Shown here piece after piece: positions 46,684-59,600 of a stretch of DNA of 64,000 nucleotides. Position numbers and translations under genes: made by a program. The notes below the pieces were generated by a model that saw only the letters and a list, made by a program, of their open reading frames with translations, was not told the origin of the DNA and made no database searches. Positions within the stretch are counted from its first letter, which is position 1. Each line of letters begins with the position of its first letter. The stretch is from Adiantum capillus-veneris (taxonomy: Eukaryota; Streptophyta; Polypodiopsida; Polypodiales; Pteridaceae), in contig CM043963.1 of NCBI GenBank assembly GCA_014529385.2, forward strand, positions 79,198,412 to 79,262,411. The letters are read 5' to 3'.

Positions 46684-46695
46684 GCTCTGATACCA
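46684..46695 (-). other. Primer-binding site of the chromovirus
   Basis: Minus-strand TGGTATCAGAGC, initiator Met-tRNA type, one base from the LTR end (TGTTACA). Confidence 0.92.
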
Positions 46696-46696
46696 A

Positions 46697-48186
46697 TGTA
46701 ACATTTAATGGTCTGGTAACTTGTGTGTAGCGGAAAATAACATAGACATGGTGAGCATTTCATTAAGAATAGATTCCTAATGAGCATAGCAAGAGTGCTT
46801 GGATGGAGAGAGCAACAAAAAGCATAACACCTAGTTAGATAGGCATGAACAATACTTCAAAAAGAGAGAGAAATTAAGCTATTGACAACAGTTTAGGACC
46901 GGATTTTCATGGAGCCGGTCCCCCTTCCACAAGGCTATGTGTTATAGGTTTCGCCCATCAAGGGAGAAATTTTACAATACTATACTTTTTGTTCCTTGAA
47001 TAACTTGTTGGTGCATTAAGATGGAAGCTTCAAACAGCAAGCTCACACTTGAAAACACAACATTCATTCCCTCACGGCCTCAGACCCAAGACCTCACACA
47101 CCTTCAAAGATGGTGCAGGGTATGAGAGTAGATCGATAGGAAGGAGTACTCTTACGAGAAAGAAGTATGTCTCCTCACATAATCACTCTCAATCGCTTAG
47201 CATATCTTAGTAATTAGCATGGTAGAGGAGATGAGCATGCATTGGAGCTTGGCTCTTGGTTGGATTTGCATCACAAAGCCAAGAGTTGTTGGTGTAGGCC
47301 TCCCTTCTCACAAGCTTGGAGTAGATGATGAGCTTTCCATTAAAGCTTAAGAAGGAGATATTCTTCTTTACTTCACACATGAGCTTGTGTGAGTGCGTGT
47401 GTGTGTGATAATACTTTGCAAAAATCAGCCCCCTCTCTCTCTCTTGGTGGACCCCTCTTGCTAATTACTCATGCTGGCATCCTATTGGCCCCTACAAAGC
47501 TTAGCCAATGAAAATTAAGAAGCATAAGTGACAGCCTTGTGACATGTGTCCCCCTTTCCCCTTTTGTGAGAGCTTTAGGTATTTAAATAATGCTTTTAAA
47601 TTCTCATTGGATCTCTTAGTCTTCTGGCCAATAGGAATCAGGCAAGCCATTGAGCTGTTCAATGCTCATTGGACTCCTTGGGAGACTGTCCAATAGTCTT
47701 CTAGAGAGCTTAATTTATATTGGTTCTTTTGTCAAGTGTTTTTAAATTATTTAAACTAAATCCCTTTGTGTAAAGGGAGCTTGGAAGAGTGTGTGTGTGT
47801 GTGTGTGTGTTTCTCTCTCATCATCTACAAGAAAGGCGTGCCCCCTCCTATCTAGGGATGTGGGAAGACTTTTTGGTCTTCCCCATGACCATCCAATTCC
47901 CCCCACACTTTGGCCATTGGACATTACCTTTGAATTTTGGAACCTTAGAATTTAGGAAATCTTAATGGACTGAACCTTAGGGTCTTTGAAGCCCATTGAT
48001 GCACATTGCTCTTTTGCAGATGGCCCCCCTTTTGGATCCCTATTTTCCCTCCTTTGGATCCCTACTCTGACCAGTCTGCCAGCCTAACCAATTCTAGCTT
48101 TTTCTCCCCTGGTACTTCCCCATATTAAATGATCAGTTTAACATGAGAAAATCATTTAGGAGAATTAGATATTAGTTATTATGACA
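46697..48186 (-). repeat. 5' LTR of the chromovirus (1490 bp)
   Basis: Plus-strand ends are TGTAACATTT and TTATGACA. The last 427 bp match the truncated 3' LTR at 29757-30184. It includes a (GT)n run near 47790-47812. Confidence 0.88.
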
Positions 48187-48299
48187 TAGACCATTAGAAA
48201 TGATACAACTAATGTGGTTGTATGGCATGGTGGCGTTATTTAGAGTTGCTTTAAATCTTCCCTATGCACCATTCATAAAATTGGCAATGATGAAACTAT

Positions 48300-48386
<87 letters not shown>

Positions 48387-48580
48387 ACTCACACACACAC
48401 ACACACACACACACTTTTCCCTTTTCTCTAACAGGACCCTAGAGAAACTAAGGTCTTGCTTGCACATTAGACAAATGTATCTTTTAGTGTGAATGACTAA
48501 ATAGATATGTCTACTTGAAATGGGATGTTGTGGTCTAAGGTTCTTGAATTTCTGATGAAGTCACATGTTCTTTTCAAGTA
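48187..48580 (+). repeat. R1, right half of the interrupted copy
   Basis: Starts inside the ~86-bp dimer motif (AATGATACAACTAATGTGG), then the second dimer unit, the (CT)n(CA)n array, and the downstream block GACTAAATAGATATGTCTAC shared with 50690 and 53410. Confidence 0.85.
48304..48414 (+). repeat. Compound (CT)n(CA)n microsatellite
   Basis: (CT)n 48304-48382, a CACTCACTC transition, then (CA)n to 48414. Confidence 0.97.
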
Positions 48581-49782
48581 ACATTCACTTCACATTCTCC
48601 ATCGGTATTAGGGCCTTGCATTTTTGTTTGCTCTCGAACTTTCTCTCCTAGCACCTACCATTAATAAAACCACACACTGTAAAACACGGCTTGCCGTGTT
48701 CATTCAAGTATTTTCTACTAAACAGCTTTGCTTTCACTTCTCCTCACATCACTAAGTTCCTCCTCTTCTTTACCATGCCAGTTATAGGTTCATGAGACTG
48801 TGTTTTTTTTAAAGCTTGATTTTCCCCAATAAAATTACCATGTGACTTCTTCCTTTCGCATCTTTCGGCATCTGACAGACTTCCTGCATTTTATTGTTTC
48901 TAACTACCTCTCCCTCACCACTGTGTCTTGCCCTATCCAATCTCCCTTGCCCCTATCTAATTCACTCACCCCTCCCTACCCTACCTCGCCCCTATCCTCT
49001 CCTCTATCCCATACCATCCTCCCACCATCGATTTGATGTCTCCTCCCCCAGAGGCGGATACTTCACATGAAGCATGGTGATGACTCTTTCTCTCAGGTGG
49101 CAAGATCGCACTACTCTGCTCAATCTTATTTTGTAACGTATAGTGACATCTAGGTTCGCTTTCCAGCATAGTGTTCCTCTCACCGAGACGGTAAGTGATT
49201 TTGTGGTGGGCAACATGTAGCAGGGCTACAGTGTCATAGGCACTGGACAGACAGTTAGTTGTAGCTGCATTGGGGTTCACAATGAACGGACTTTTGCATA
49301 GACAATGACATGTGGCAGGCATACGGATGGTGGTCTATCTGACGTGGGGCCAAACCACCATGACCATAGTTTGGAGATAGTCTTAGCTGGATTGGATATT
49401 TGTGAGCCGTTGGTGGTTGTTTATGGTTGTATATATCCGTAGCCGTTTTGGGGTTACGATATCATCTACTTTGTGTGGTTAGTAGTCTAGAGTCTACTAT
49501 CTTGAGTTATACACAGCACCTCTACACCATCCCTGCACAATTGACCTTCAACACCCCATTGTACATATGAGATCTTGGCTGGAGCTAAGTGTGTTGCCAT
49601 TGACGGAGTTTGTACTAGTTTCTTTGAGTTAGTCGAGTCCCATATGTTCAGGTTCTACTGTTGGGTCACTGTGTTTGTTAGATACGCTACCCATTGTTTT
49701 TGTGTTTTCATTTTGTTGGAGTGAGATGTCACCCACATTGCATTGAGGAGCACCCACTATAGAGAGCACGACACATTATCTC
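48581..49782. other. Unassigned sequence between R1 copies
   Basis: Contains a pyrimidine-rich stretch (48900-49020) and a small perfect hairpin ACACGGCTTGCCGTGT near 48696. A 113-codon minus frame at 48981-49322 and its overlaps show no recognisable motif and lie partly over the pyrimidine-rich tract. Nothing else is identified. Confidence 0.4.
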
Positions 49783-50264
49783 CACTACAGCATGCACGGT
49801 CTTTACATGTTAAAAGATACCATGTTGAGTGCATGGTTTAGCTAGATCAATATAAATTGATGAGACTAACTTATTTTCAAGAATACTAATAGGCTCATCC
49901 TTGATCAATATTTTTTATTTTTACAACATTTTCCTCTCTTAGTTTTAGTTAGGGTGGCATGGATAACAACTAGAGTCACCCCAGCTACCTTTTATGTTGT
50001 TTGAAAATTAATCCATTGATTGTTTTCTTATTGGTGGATGCAGGTAAGGGTGCTCTCTCTCTAGCTTTGCTAAAGGAAGGACATGCTATCATTTTTCCCT
50101 TTACTCTAGCAGGACCCCAGAGAAACTAAGATCTAGCCAGCACATTAGAAAGATGTATCTTTTAGTGCTAATGACTAAATTGATACGTCTGATTGAAATG
50201 GATGGATCTTGAATTTTTTATGAAGTCTCATGTGCTACTATAGCCTTTATAAGTAACTTTTAGG

Positions 50265-50440
50265 ATGTGCTTGTATGGCACGATGGCGCATCTTTGAGTT
50301 TCCTCTCTCTTCCCCACGTGCCATCCAGACAATTGGCAATGATACAATTAATGTGGTTGTATGGCATGGTGGCGTAATTTTGAGCTGCTTTAAGGCTTTC
50401 CTGTGCACCATTCGGACAATTGGAAATGATGCAACTATAC
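50265..50440 (+). repeat. Dimer of an ~86-bp motif within R1
   Basis: Unit 1 (TTGTATGGCACGATGGCGCA...CAATGATACAATTA) and unit 2 (ATGTGGTTGTATGGCATGGT...AATGATGCAACTA) share GTTGTATGGC, CACCATTC and ACAATTGG at equal spacing. The same dimer precedes the arrays at 48304 and 53217 and recurs at 51492-51660. Confidence 0.82.
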
Positions 50441-50613
<173 letters not shown>

Positions 50614-50800
50614 TTTTCTCTTTCTCCAACAGGACCCCAAAGAAACTAAGGTCTAGCCTACACATTAGATAGATGTATCTTTTAGTGTGAATGACTAAAT
50701 AGATATGTCTACTTGAAATGGATGTTGTGGTCTAAGGTTCTTGAATTTCTGATGAAGTCACACATGCTATTTTAGCCTATGTATATAAGAAAATCTCTCT

Positions 50801-51368
50801 CCTACATACATGGTGGACAATGGCACATAGTGCACTTGAACACCAGAACCTAGGTTACAATACTTATTCCATAGATATCTAGTTTAGCTAGATATCCTTG
50901 GATGGGGGGATGCCACACAACCATTATGACTCTATTTAGGTTGGTTTAAGGATGACTTCCCATCCAAAATTACTTACCCTGTTTAGTTTCTGGGTTCTAA
51001 AATTTGAATGTAAGTGCTCTGAACTCATGAAATTTTGTAAAGATTTTGATCATCTTGGATGGCATGTATGCACTAACAATTTGAATATTGTCTCTAATTG
51101 GGAGCTGAAAGAATTGCTCAGCTGTGGGTTGAAACATATCCCCACCCAACCACTGAATCAACACTTGGCTTTTTCCACACTACTTGATTGCTTGGCTGAC
51201 ATAGCAATTGTGCTAACATTAGACAGTCTAATCCCTAACAAATTGAGCTATGGCAAACATTAACACTGTCATTCATATGTTGAACCTCTAACAACTTGGT
51301 GTAGGGGTGGTCACCACTTGGTGGTGGACCCCCCTCACCAGGTGGTTAACCCTCCTTTGAACATGATG

Positions 51369-51370
<2 letters not shown>
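50801..51370. other. Unassigned sequence
   Basis: One unremarkable 103-codon plus frame (50952-51263) without recognisable motifs. A GGTGGTC/GGTGGTGGACC cluster near 51307-51345 is locally repetitive. Nothing else supportable. Confidence 0.4.

Positions 51371-51452
<82 letters not shown>
51371..51452 (+). repeat. (CT)n microsatellite
   Basis: 82 uninterrupted bases. Unlike the others it is not followed by (CA)n. Confidence 0.97.
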
Positions 51453-51454
<2 letters not shown>

Positions 51455-51479
51455 CAAAGTAATACTTTCATCACTTCTT

Positions 51480-51679
51480 TTTCCCAACTTCTCGATGTGG
51501 TTGTATGGCGCAATAAGGTAACTTTGTATGCCTCTAAGACCTTGGCATGTGCCATTCAAAGAATTGGTAATTATTCACAATGTATTTAGGAAGTTGTTGC
51601 ATGGCACATTTGTGCTTTTATGGAAAACCGTCCCGCGCACCATTAGACAAACTAGCCAGTATGTACTTTACCTGTCTCA

Positions 51680-51763
<84 letters not shown>
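51480..51763 (+). repeat. R1-related dimer with (CT)n microsatellite
   Basis: GATGTGGTTGTATGGCGCAA at 51495 and GAAGTTGTTGCATGGCACAT at 51588 start two units of the ~86-bp motif, each ending in a CACCATTAGACAA/GCCATTCAAAGAA block. A (CT)n array (51683-51763) follows within ~25 bp, as in the other R1 copies. Confidence 0.75.
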
Positions 51764-51765
<2 letters not shown>

Positions 51766-52440
51766 ACTTTCACTAAGATAGACACCACAACCTAGTAATA
51801 CTTGATCTGATGACACATAGGGAAATGTACTATGGAATGAACACATGACCCCAAAATTGGAGTCCGAACTAAATATGAGCTTAGTGGGTTCTGCCAGTTG
51901 GACTTACTTAGGTGTTTGAATATATTAGTGGACTAACTACCTAGGTAGGACCTTATAGACTAACTAGATTACAAAAGAAATCTAACTAGGGTTTGCTAAG
52001 GCTGTACCCTAAACTAAGCCTTAGCATCTCTCTTGACTTAGGGACTTGGGATACGATAAACCCAAGGGCCTATACCCTGGGCCTTTTCAAAGATAAGATC
52101 CCTTGTGCAGGGGCGAATACCTAGGCTGTTAAATGCAGAGTGCAACGGTGCAGCTACAACACCTTTACTGCAATTGAACTCAAGGGCAAATGCCTCGAAT
52201 TTTATGAGGCACTCGACCTTTATAGCTTGATGCGTAGACCTGAGCCATAGTGCCTTTGATGGAAAGGAATAGTATTTAAAGGGGAACGCTTTACCTTGAG
52301 CTCACTTAGGTTCCTTCTTAGAACATCTAATGCTTATTATGTGAGCATAGTTAAGACTTTTGCTTGTGCTAGTGAATTGCTAAGTAAATAAATTAGTAGA
52401 TTTATATATCCTTCTTCTCTTAGTTAGAGGGTGAATAAGA
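51764..52440. other. Unassigned segment, possible solo LTR
   Basis: No coding frame. Contains the inverted motif GGGCCTATACCCTGGGCC near 52068, a GTATTTAAAGGGGAA segment near 52274 that resembles a promoter TATA region, and several CTAACTAG words. These features fit a solo LTR, but no paired copy, purine tract or target duplication is visible. Confidence 0.3.
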
Positions 52441-53545
<1,105 letters not shown>

Positions 53546-53619
53546 ATTTTTAGTTGTTGGACTACTTATGGAAAATTCAAGGCTTGCAACAAGTCGGTTA
53601 TCATCACAGATCCGTGAAG

Positions 53620-53773
<154 letters not shown>

Positions 53774-54179
53774 ATGTGCAATAGTACGAGATGGAAGGAT
53801 GCATCACCACTATTTTTTTTCTTGGTAGACCTTATTGATGTAGACCATCGTGACCCTCTCAAGGGGATTAGAACCTACAACATAGCCATATCCTTGCCAA
53901 GTCATGTGCAAAAATTCTCTTGATTAAGCTATATAAGCAAGGTTACTTTGCTTACCGAGGTAAGAGTTGATCTCTCTGAAATAATTATACATGCCTTTTA
54001 CAATAACTTTGGATGATATTGTCTTGGACTGCTTGTCTATGGAAAGTGTTTGGAGGCTCTTGAGAAAATCAAGAGTGTTGCTATGGAACGTAAGTGCTTA
54101 GATTTAAGGATGTTGTTAAGTGGTAGATATGTGGATTTTTATCAAGGATGTAGACTACAAAAGCCTTTACTTTGGTGCA

Positions 54180-54335
54180 GGCAAGTTTCATAAGCTATGA
54201 TTACATTTTGTTTAGGAATGTTGTGATCATTGGTATGATGTTGAAGCTTGTTCAAGGTCTCGTGGAGTGACAACAAAGCCAGTCACCCTATTTCTTTTGT
54301 TGAGCATTCTAAGTTGCATCGTGCTGACCTAATGA
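54180..54335 (+). pseudogene. PPR-protein fragment (plus strand)
   Basis: Reads DYILFRNVVIIGMMLKLVQG followed, one frame over, by KPVTLFLLLSILSCIVLT. These match the successive PPR motifs RNVVSW..MI.GY.Q.G and P..VTF..LLSILS...HAG of plant L/S-type PPR proteins, which bind organellar RNA. The fragment is frameshifted and flanked by non-coding DNA (53774-54179). Confidence 0.55.
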
Positions 54336-55759
54336 AATTTTAGAAGATTTGTGGATGAGGTTGTCACTTGTATTGTGGATAGCTTCCAACAATGAAATAT
54401 TTATTTTTGATGATTGATGTGGTGACTTGTCATGCTAAGGGAATGTAAGGGTCTCCCTCTACATGGGATGGACAAACATATCTACAAATGGAATTATAGC
54501 TCAATATCATGTAATGATGTGAAAACTTCTCTAGTGACCAGTGGAAAAGTCAAGGACTAACTATTTGCTAGATTGGCATGGATAGAAATCTCTAAATAGT
54601 TTGTGCAAAGAGAAAAGCTACAAAAGAGTTAAGAAATGCAAAACTAAAATTTATGATTGGATGTTCTACTAACTCTTTTTTTTTTGGTATTTTTTACCAA
54701 AAAATGCTCTATGCATGGCCATGCTTTTATTAGTCTAGCCACAACCTCACCACAAACATCCTTTGTGTGTGGTCATTCACATGGTCGCTTGCTCCCTAAA
54801 GACAAACTAGAGGTAGTCATATTATAGAGATGGGATTGATTGATATGGGTAATTTCATAAGTGTTGATGGTAGTGGATACAACCTGAAAATCCATGGAGT
54901 GATTTGATATTACTTTCATTAGAGAGCTTATCTAAAAATGCTAGTAATTGTTGTGACAAATCAATTGAAATCCTGACAAAAAGATCTTACCAATTATTTG
55001 GCAAGTATATCATTGGTGAGTTTGCTTCCCACAAATTGGTATGTAGGTCAAAAGGGCATAGTTGTTGGTGTCATGGGCATCTATCTATTTCTAAACTTCA
55101 AAACTATCTTGATTCTTAAGAAAAAATGGATGCAGAAGAGGGACACTTGCAAAGGTTCAACGTATTGGGGATAACTTGAGTGCTCAAATTTCATACTCAA
55201 GTTTTCCACCTCTAAGTCTTGTTGCCAAAGTGAGAAGAGTCAAATCATGGTACTAGGTGGTGAGTGAGTCATAAGAACATGTTTGAGAAGGATCGTCAAG
55301 GAGTTGATTTTCCTTTGTAATGGTTCAATAAACAAAACTCCTCAACAAATATTAATGAGAGCAAGGGCATTTTTTTTGAAGGGAATTTTGTGTTTGATTA
55401 GGATCCATCAGTAAAAAAAAGGCCCAAATTATTGCTACTAACATGATGCTATGAAGGACATTGTTTATCACAAACTTTAGTATCTGTGATGGGAAAAATA
55501 TCAAAACATAAAGCACACACACACACTCAAAATGCAGCAATTATTGTGGTGGGTGAACAATAACTTATTGGCACATCTGATAGATCAAGAAGGGACTCCA
55601 AGCTAAAGGGGAAAAAAACTTATTGGGTGAAAATTTGTGTTGCTTTGAATATAAGAGGAGCTATTGCATATATGCACTACTGTGTCATAATATATTGGAT
55701 GCCTAGTCTAGAAAGTATCAGCATGCCAATGAAGAACGAGCTCAAAAAGGGAACTCTCA
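54336..55759. other. Decayed sequence between PPR fragments
   Basis: A frame continuing LVDEVVTCIVDSFQQ-like sequence follows the PPR fragment for ~60 bases; then no recognisable coding to 55759. A T-run and a local AAATTTTTTACC palindrome-like patch occur near 54680. The frame 54904-55119 is unrecognised. Confidence 0.4.
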
Positions 55760-55850
55760 TATCACTGCACATGTAGCAAGTATGTGTGTGAAGGCTAGGA
55801 ACTTCTTAAAGAGGGCCACATATGATGAAAACAAGCTAGTGGGCATTATG
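55760..55850 (+). pseudogene. Possible PPR motif remnant
   Basis: Reads GNSHITAHVASMCVKARNFL and then KRATYDE, which fits the PPR pattern GNAL..MY.K...L..A...FDE with substitutions. Short and isolated, so tentative. Confidence 0.35.
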
Positions 55851-56740
55851 TTTTGAAAATTGCAAGGATCCTTGGTATGCAAGTACTAAAAAGAGGGGAG
55901 AGTAGCAGTTATGGAACAAAAGTATACCACAAATAGAACATTTTTTGTCCAAAAATCTTTTCTTGCATTCTATCTTTTTATAAGTCATCTGAGCTTGTGC
56001 ACCTTTTTTGTGTTCATTTGTATTGCATGTCCAAGGGTCAATTGCATTTTTATTTTTTTTAACATGTTTTTTTTTTGTTTGCGGATTTTCTTTTTCAATG
56101 GCCTTTGTAGGGGAATAAAGGAGCTACATTTGTTCATGCTTTTTGCGTTTAGTTGTATTAGATGTTTAAAATGGCAAGCAAAAAAAGGTATGGTATATTT
56201 TAGTCATCATTTAGCTAGGAAAATCTTTTTGGATGCACTTTCCCAACTGTCTTTGCACCTAAGATTAACTAGTCTATAAAACGAGGAAAATGAGCATTGA
56301 AGACAATCCCTTGATATTTGAATGAGACAGGTGGGAAAAAGACTTATCATATATATTATGAGCTTTGTATTCTATAGGAGCCTTATTTAGATAGCAAAGT
56401 ACTTTTGTAATCATTGACTATATCAAAATCTTCCAAGTGTAGTAGAGATGTGAGAGGCACCAAGGTTGATACTGAGGATCAGAAAGTGGAACTATTCTAA
56501 GAAACTTTCTTGTGGCATGTATGTTATGTATGGTCACTCATGTCATCCTCAGGTAGAAGGTGTGTTGGAGTCTCTACCTATGCTTTTTAATCTAGTATAT
56601 ACTCTTCAACACCATGTAGAAGACTCTCTAGTGCAAGAGAAATAAAGTGTTGTGCTCGTTGAAAATTCTATGAAGACTAAGAAGCTTAAAGAGGTGGGAC
56701 CCATAAGGAGCTTGTGAAAAAGGCATCAACAACGAAGCAC
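55851..56740. other. Unassigned AT-rich sequence
   Basis: The frame 55911-56279 is Phe/Leu-rich because of T-runs and is not convincing. Otherwise no gene, repeat or RNA is seen. Confidence 0.4.
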
Positions 56741-57235
56741 TATTTTTTTTGCACACATGTGTTGTTTGAAAGCACAAGGCTTAACATGGTATGTTTTTTG
56801 GTGCTCTTATAGGAAATTTTATGATGAGCTTCTTGGCTGACGGCACCTAAAGCATGTGCTCAAAAGAAGGATGTGTGCCAAGAGCATACGATACATGCTG
56901 ATAATTTTAGAGCAGTAAAATTCATATAGTGGGAGCACATTGGCTAGTATATATGCAAAGTGTGGTGCCCTAACAAAAACATAGAAATTTATGATGAGAT
57001 TCTTGTCCGAAATGTTGTGTTTTGGATGCACTAATTATAGGAAATGCTCACTGTTGCAGGTCCTAGGTATGTTGGTTGTGGTGCGCTTACTAAAAGGATA
57101 AAAATTATAATGAGCTTATGGTTTGGGATGAAATAATTGCAAGATATTCTCAATATAGCCATCAAAAGGAAGCTCTAACTTGTTTACAGCAGATGAAAAG
57201 GGTAGGCCTTTCTCCAGATGCCATCACCTAAATGC
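56741..57235 (+). pseudogene. PPR-protein pseudogene (plus strand)
   Basis: In order and in shifting frames: KFYDELLG (56815), KACAQKKDVC and EHTIHADNFRA (56848-56910), STLASIYAKCGALTKT (56934-56975), YDEILVRNVVFW (56988-57025), VGCGALTK (57072) and ARYSQYSHQKEALTCLQQMK with VGLSPDAIT (57139-57230). These are consecutive L, S and P motifs of a plant organellar RNA-binding PPR protein. Several stops and frameshifts make it a pseudogene. Wording such as GLSPDAIT is frequent in fern and lycophyte PPR families. Confidence 0.85.
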
Positions 57236-58575
57236 ACGCATCTTGAAGGCCTTTTTGTAGATGCCATCATTGATGCGTGCATCTTGAATACCTCACAAAA
57301 TCATGAAGAGGTGTTCATTAGCTTCCTGCATAGAGCATCTTACATCACACTAGCTGCATGGTATGCTAAACACAACCATGGTAAGAACTCTTTGCACCAA
57401 GAACACCTCTCTTCAGTTGCATTCACCTATGCTTGCACCATAACCAAAATGTTGACATGTGAGAGGTTCACAAGGAGATTTCTAGTCATGGTTTGATCTC
57501 TTGTATGGTGTTGTTTTGGTTAATATGTATGCTAGACTATATATAACTAAAATATGGCAAGCTCCACCCTCGATGCCTTCCCAGCCTTGTAGTCCTAAAA
57601 TTGCCTTTGCCATGCTCATCCCTAGTGCCAACACTAGTTCCACTTTTCAATGAATCTATTGCATTTGTTATATCGTGGTGCTATTCTTTTGTAGTATGGT
57701 ATGTTTGTTATATATTGTGGTGCTACTAACTTACGTAGTCTGCTTTAACACTATTTCTTTGTGCCAATACCTACTACTATTGGGGGATTTGGTGCTTCTC
57801 TTTAAACACAAAAACAATAAAACCTACTAAACATTCATCGAGCATGAAAATAGAAAAGTTCTACTCATGTTTTGTGGCTTCAAATTCTACTTTTACTACT
57901 AAACTCATGACAATTGTCAGGTAGGAGGGCGATATCTTGTCTAACGTACTAGAGAGGTATCTTATGCTACTTACAACTCGTTTAAGAGTATCAACATGGT
58001 TTTTCTCTCCTTTATCAATTGCTTCTACACTATGACAAGCTTACAAGATGCATGCAAATGTCATTGCATGTGAAGAGAGACCGTCTAATTGTTATTCCAG
58101 AAGCAATCAAGTGTTAAGACTATTTTGGCTCTACTTTGAATGTGCTACAAGAGCCAACATCTCAAACAAGATGATATGGGAAATTGGGGAGAGGCGTTTG
58201 ACCCTGCAACTGCCTGAAATACTTCAATGCTCAATCTTGACATTTTTATGGAAATCCCCACATATGCACATGTTCTTTTAAATGCATATATCTATCCCTT
58301 ATGGGTTAATGCTCAATCTCAACAATTTTATGGAAATCCCCCGGATATGCACATGTTCTTTTGAATGTAGATGTTTGTTCCAAGAAAAACCTATTACAGT
58401 CTTTATGGTTTATGATTCTTGAAGGTCACCGCAAAAGCTTCCCTATGTCTTTTTGTTGGGCATATCCTCCTAATTGTGCAATTCTTTGACTACATATGGA
58501 GAGAACGCGTTTCATTTCAACAACAACCAATAGCCCTATATTTGTTGGGCCTCTAATCGTAAAGAGGCCCTCATT
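57236..58575. other. Unassigned sequence between oppositely oriented PPR relics
   Basis: The frame 57218-57496 continues from the PPR relic but has no motif. An ~82-bp imperfect tandem duplication is annotated separately. No other feature. Confidence 0.4.
58226..58375. repeat. Imperfect tandem duplication, period 82 bp
   Basis: AATGCTCAATCTTGAC...TATGCACATGTTCTTTT at 58226 recurs at 58308 with a few substitutions. Confidence 0.85.
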
Positions 58576-59160
58576 TTACATCTATTAAAGATAGTCCAGG
58601 GCTTGGTTTGGCATAACCTGCAATCAACGCACTCGAAGAGAGAACATCTAAACTAGAAACTGAGCAAGAACCTCTTGTGCTTTTTCTCGGACATAGAATT
58701 TGGCATCATGTCAATCAAAGCACTCCCAAGCATGAATTGCTATAATAACATGCCTCAACTAGTATTCTCCTCATGAATTGGAGAGAAAAGTGCCTTGGTA
58801 CTATATTTGTATGAAACAGACAGGCTTGTCAACCTTGGCAATTTTGAGCATATCCTGTAATCAAAATCATTCCAAGAAATGATGTCACAAGCATAGAGCC
58901 TCTCTAGAACAACGAATTGCACCTTGAAACAAGCCTTTACTTTGCATCTGGTGACACCAGCTTGAAGTTTTTTTGCCAAAGTTTTGTTGGGTATATCCTT
59001 CTATCAAGGTGTTCTAAAAGGTGACATTTGCTGCAAGAATCTCACAAAGGATATTGCATGCTTTTACAACATTTGGGACGAGAAGGTGATTAAGAACTTT
59101 TTGTGCTTTTTCAAGCACGTTGCATTTGGCATACATGTCCATTAAAGCACTGCAAAGCGA
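58576..59160 (-). pseudogene. PPR-protein pseudogene (minus strand)
   Basis: On the minus strand: ALMDMYAKCNVLEKAQ (59157-59101) continuing KVLNHLLVPNVVKACN, then FVVLERLYACDIISWND (about 58920-58860), ALIDMMPNSMSEK (58720-58680) and, after a frameshift, DVLSSSALIAGYAKPS (58650-58600). These are successive PPR motifs with stops between them. Orientation is opposite to the relic at 56.7-57.2 kb, so at least two PPR copies or an inverted duplication are present. Confidence 0.8.
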
Positions 59161-59269
59161 GAGTGTGCAAGCTGCCACCATCCCTCTACCAAGGACTTAC
59201 ACAATCCATATTCCACTTCATAAAATGCAACATTAACCCTAACATCCACTATAAGACCTAGAAACTGAG

Positions 59270-59600
59270 ATGCCGAATCCACCACCCTACCATCCTATAT
59301 ATAGGTTGGCTCCTATCCCCAGCCATAATTCGGATCCCCAATCCACACTAGTCCAGTCCGAGCCCCTGGCTCAGGTTCCTGACCCCCTAGGTCGAGCCTT
59401 GCTTCTTAGGATCCTTGTCTCGACATTACTCCCCCCTTGGAGAAGCATTTTCATCCTCAAAAACAAGAGTGGTGATACACTAGTGTGTTCCACAGTGGCA
59501 TCCTTCATGGATCTAGATGTTCATTTGACCGGAACATGGTTCAACGGGAGGCTCAATGAAATCATGGATAACATCCTGATTTTCCACATTGTTGTCCCTT
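59270..59600 (-). mobile_element. 3'-end remnant of another Gypsy element
   Basis: Minus-strand VFEDENASPRGE (59466-59430) is followed by the purine run CCAAGGGGGGAGTAA and TGTCGAGACAAGG (LTR-like start at 59425). A Gypsy pol C-terminus followed by a purine tract and TG is the expected layout. The LTR end is not identifiable. Confidence 0.5.

Larger units (their letters stand above)
29757..48186 (-). mobile_element. Chromovirus-type Ty3/gypsy element interrupted by two nested Copia elements
   Basis: Read on the minus strand: 5' LTR 48186-46697, Met-tRNA primer site 46695-46684, gag from 46292, zinc knuckle, protease, RT, RNase H, integrase and a C-terminal chromodomain-like segment to about 30541, then a truncated 3' LTR (30184-29757). 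Copia-1B (33628-44411) lies between protease and RT. Subtracting it leaves about 7.65 kb. The host repeat R1 is found on both outer sides. The target duplication cannot be read because the 3' LTR is truncated or replaced at 29757. Confidence 0.9.

Noticed and set aside
48981-49322. 113-codon minus-strand ORF
   Set aside because: Overlaps pyrimidine-rich sequence, has competing overlapping frames and no recognisable domain.
55911-56279. 122-codon Phe-rich membrane-protein-like ORF
   Set aside because: Its hydrophobicity comes from poly-T runs and it lies in decayed sequence with no conserved motif.
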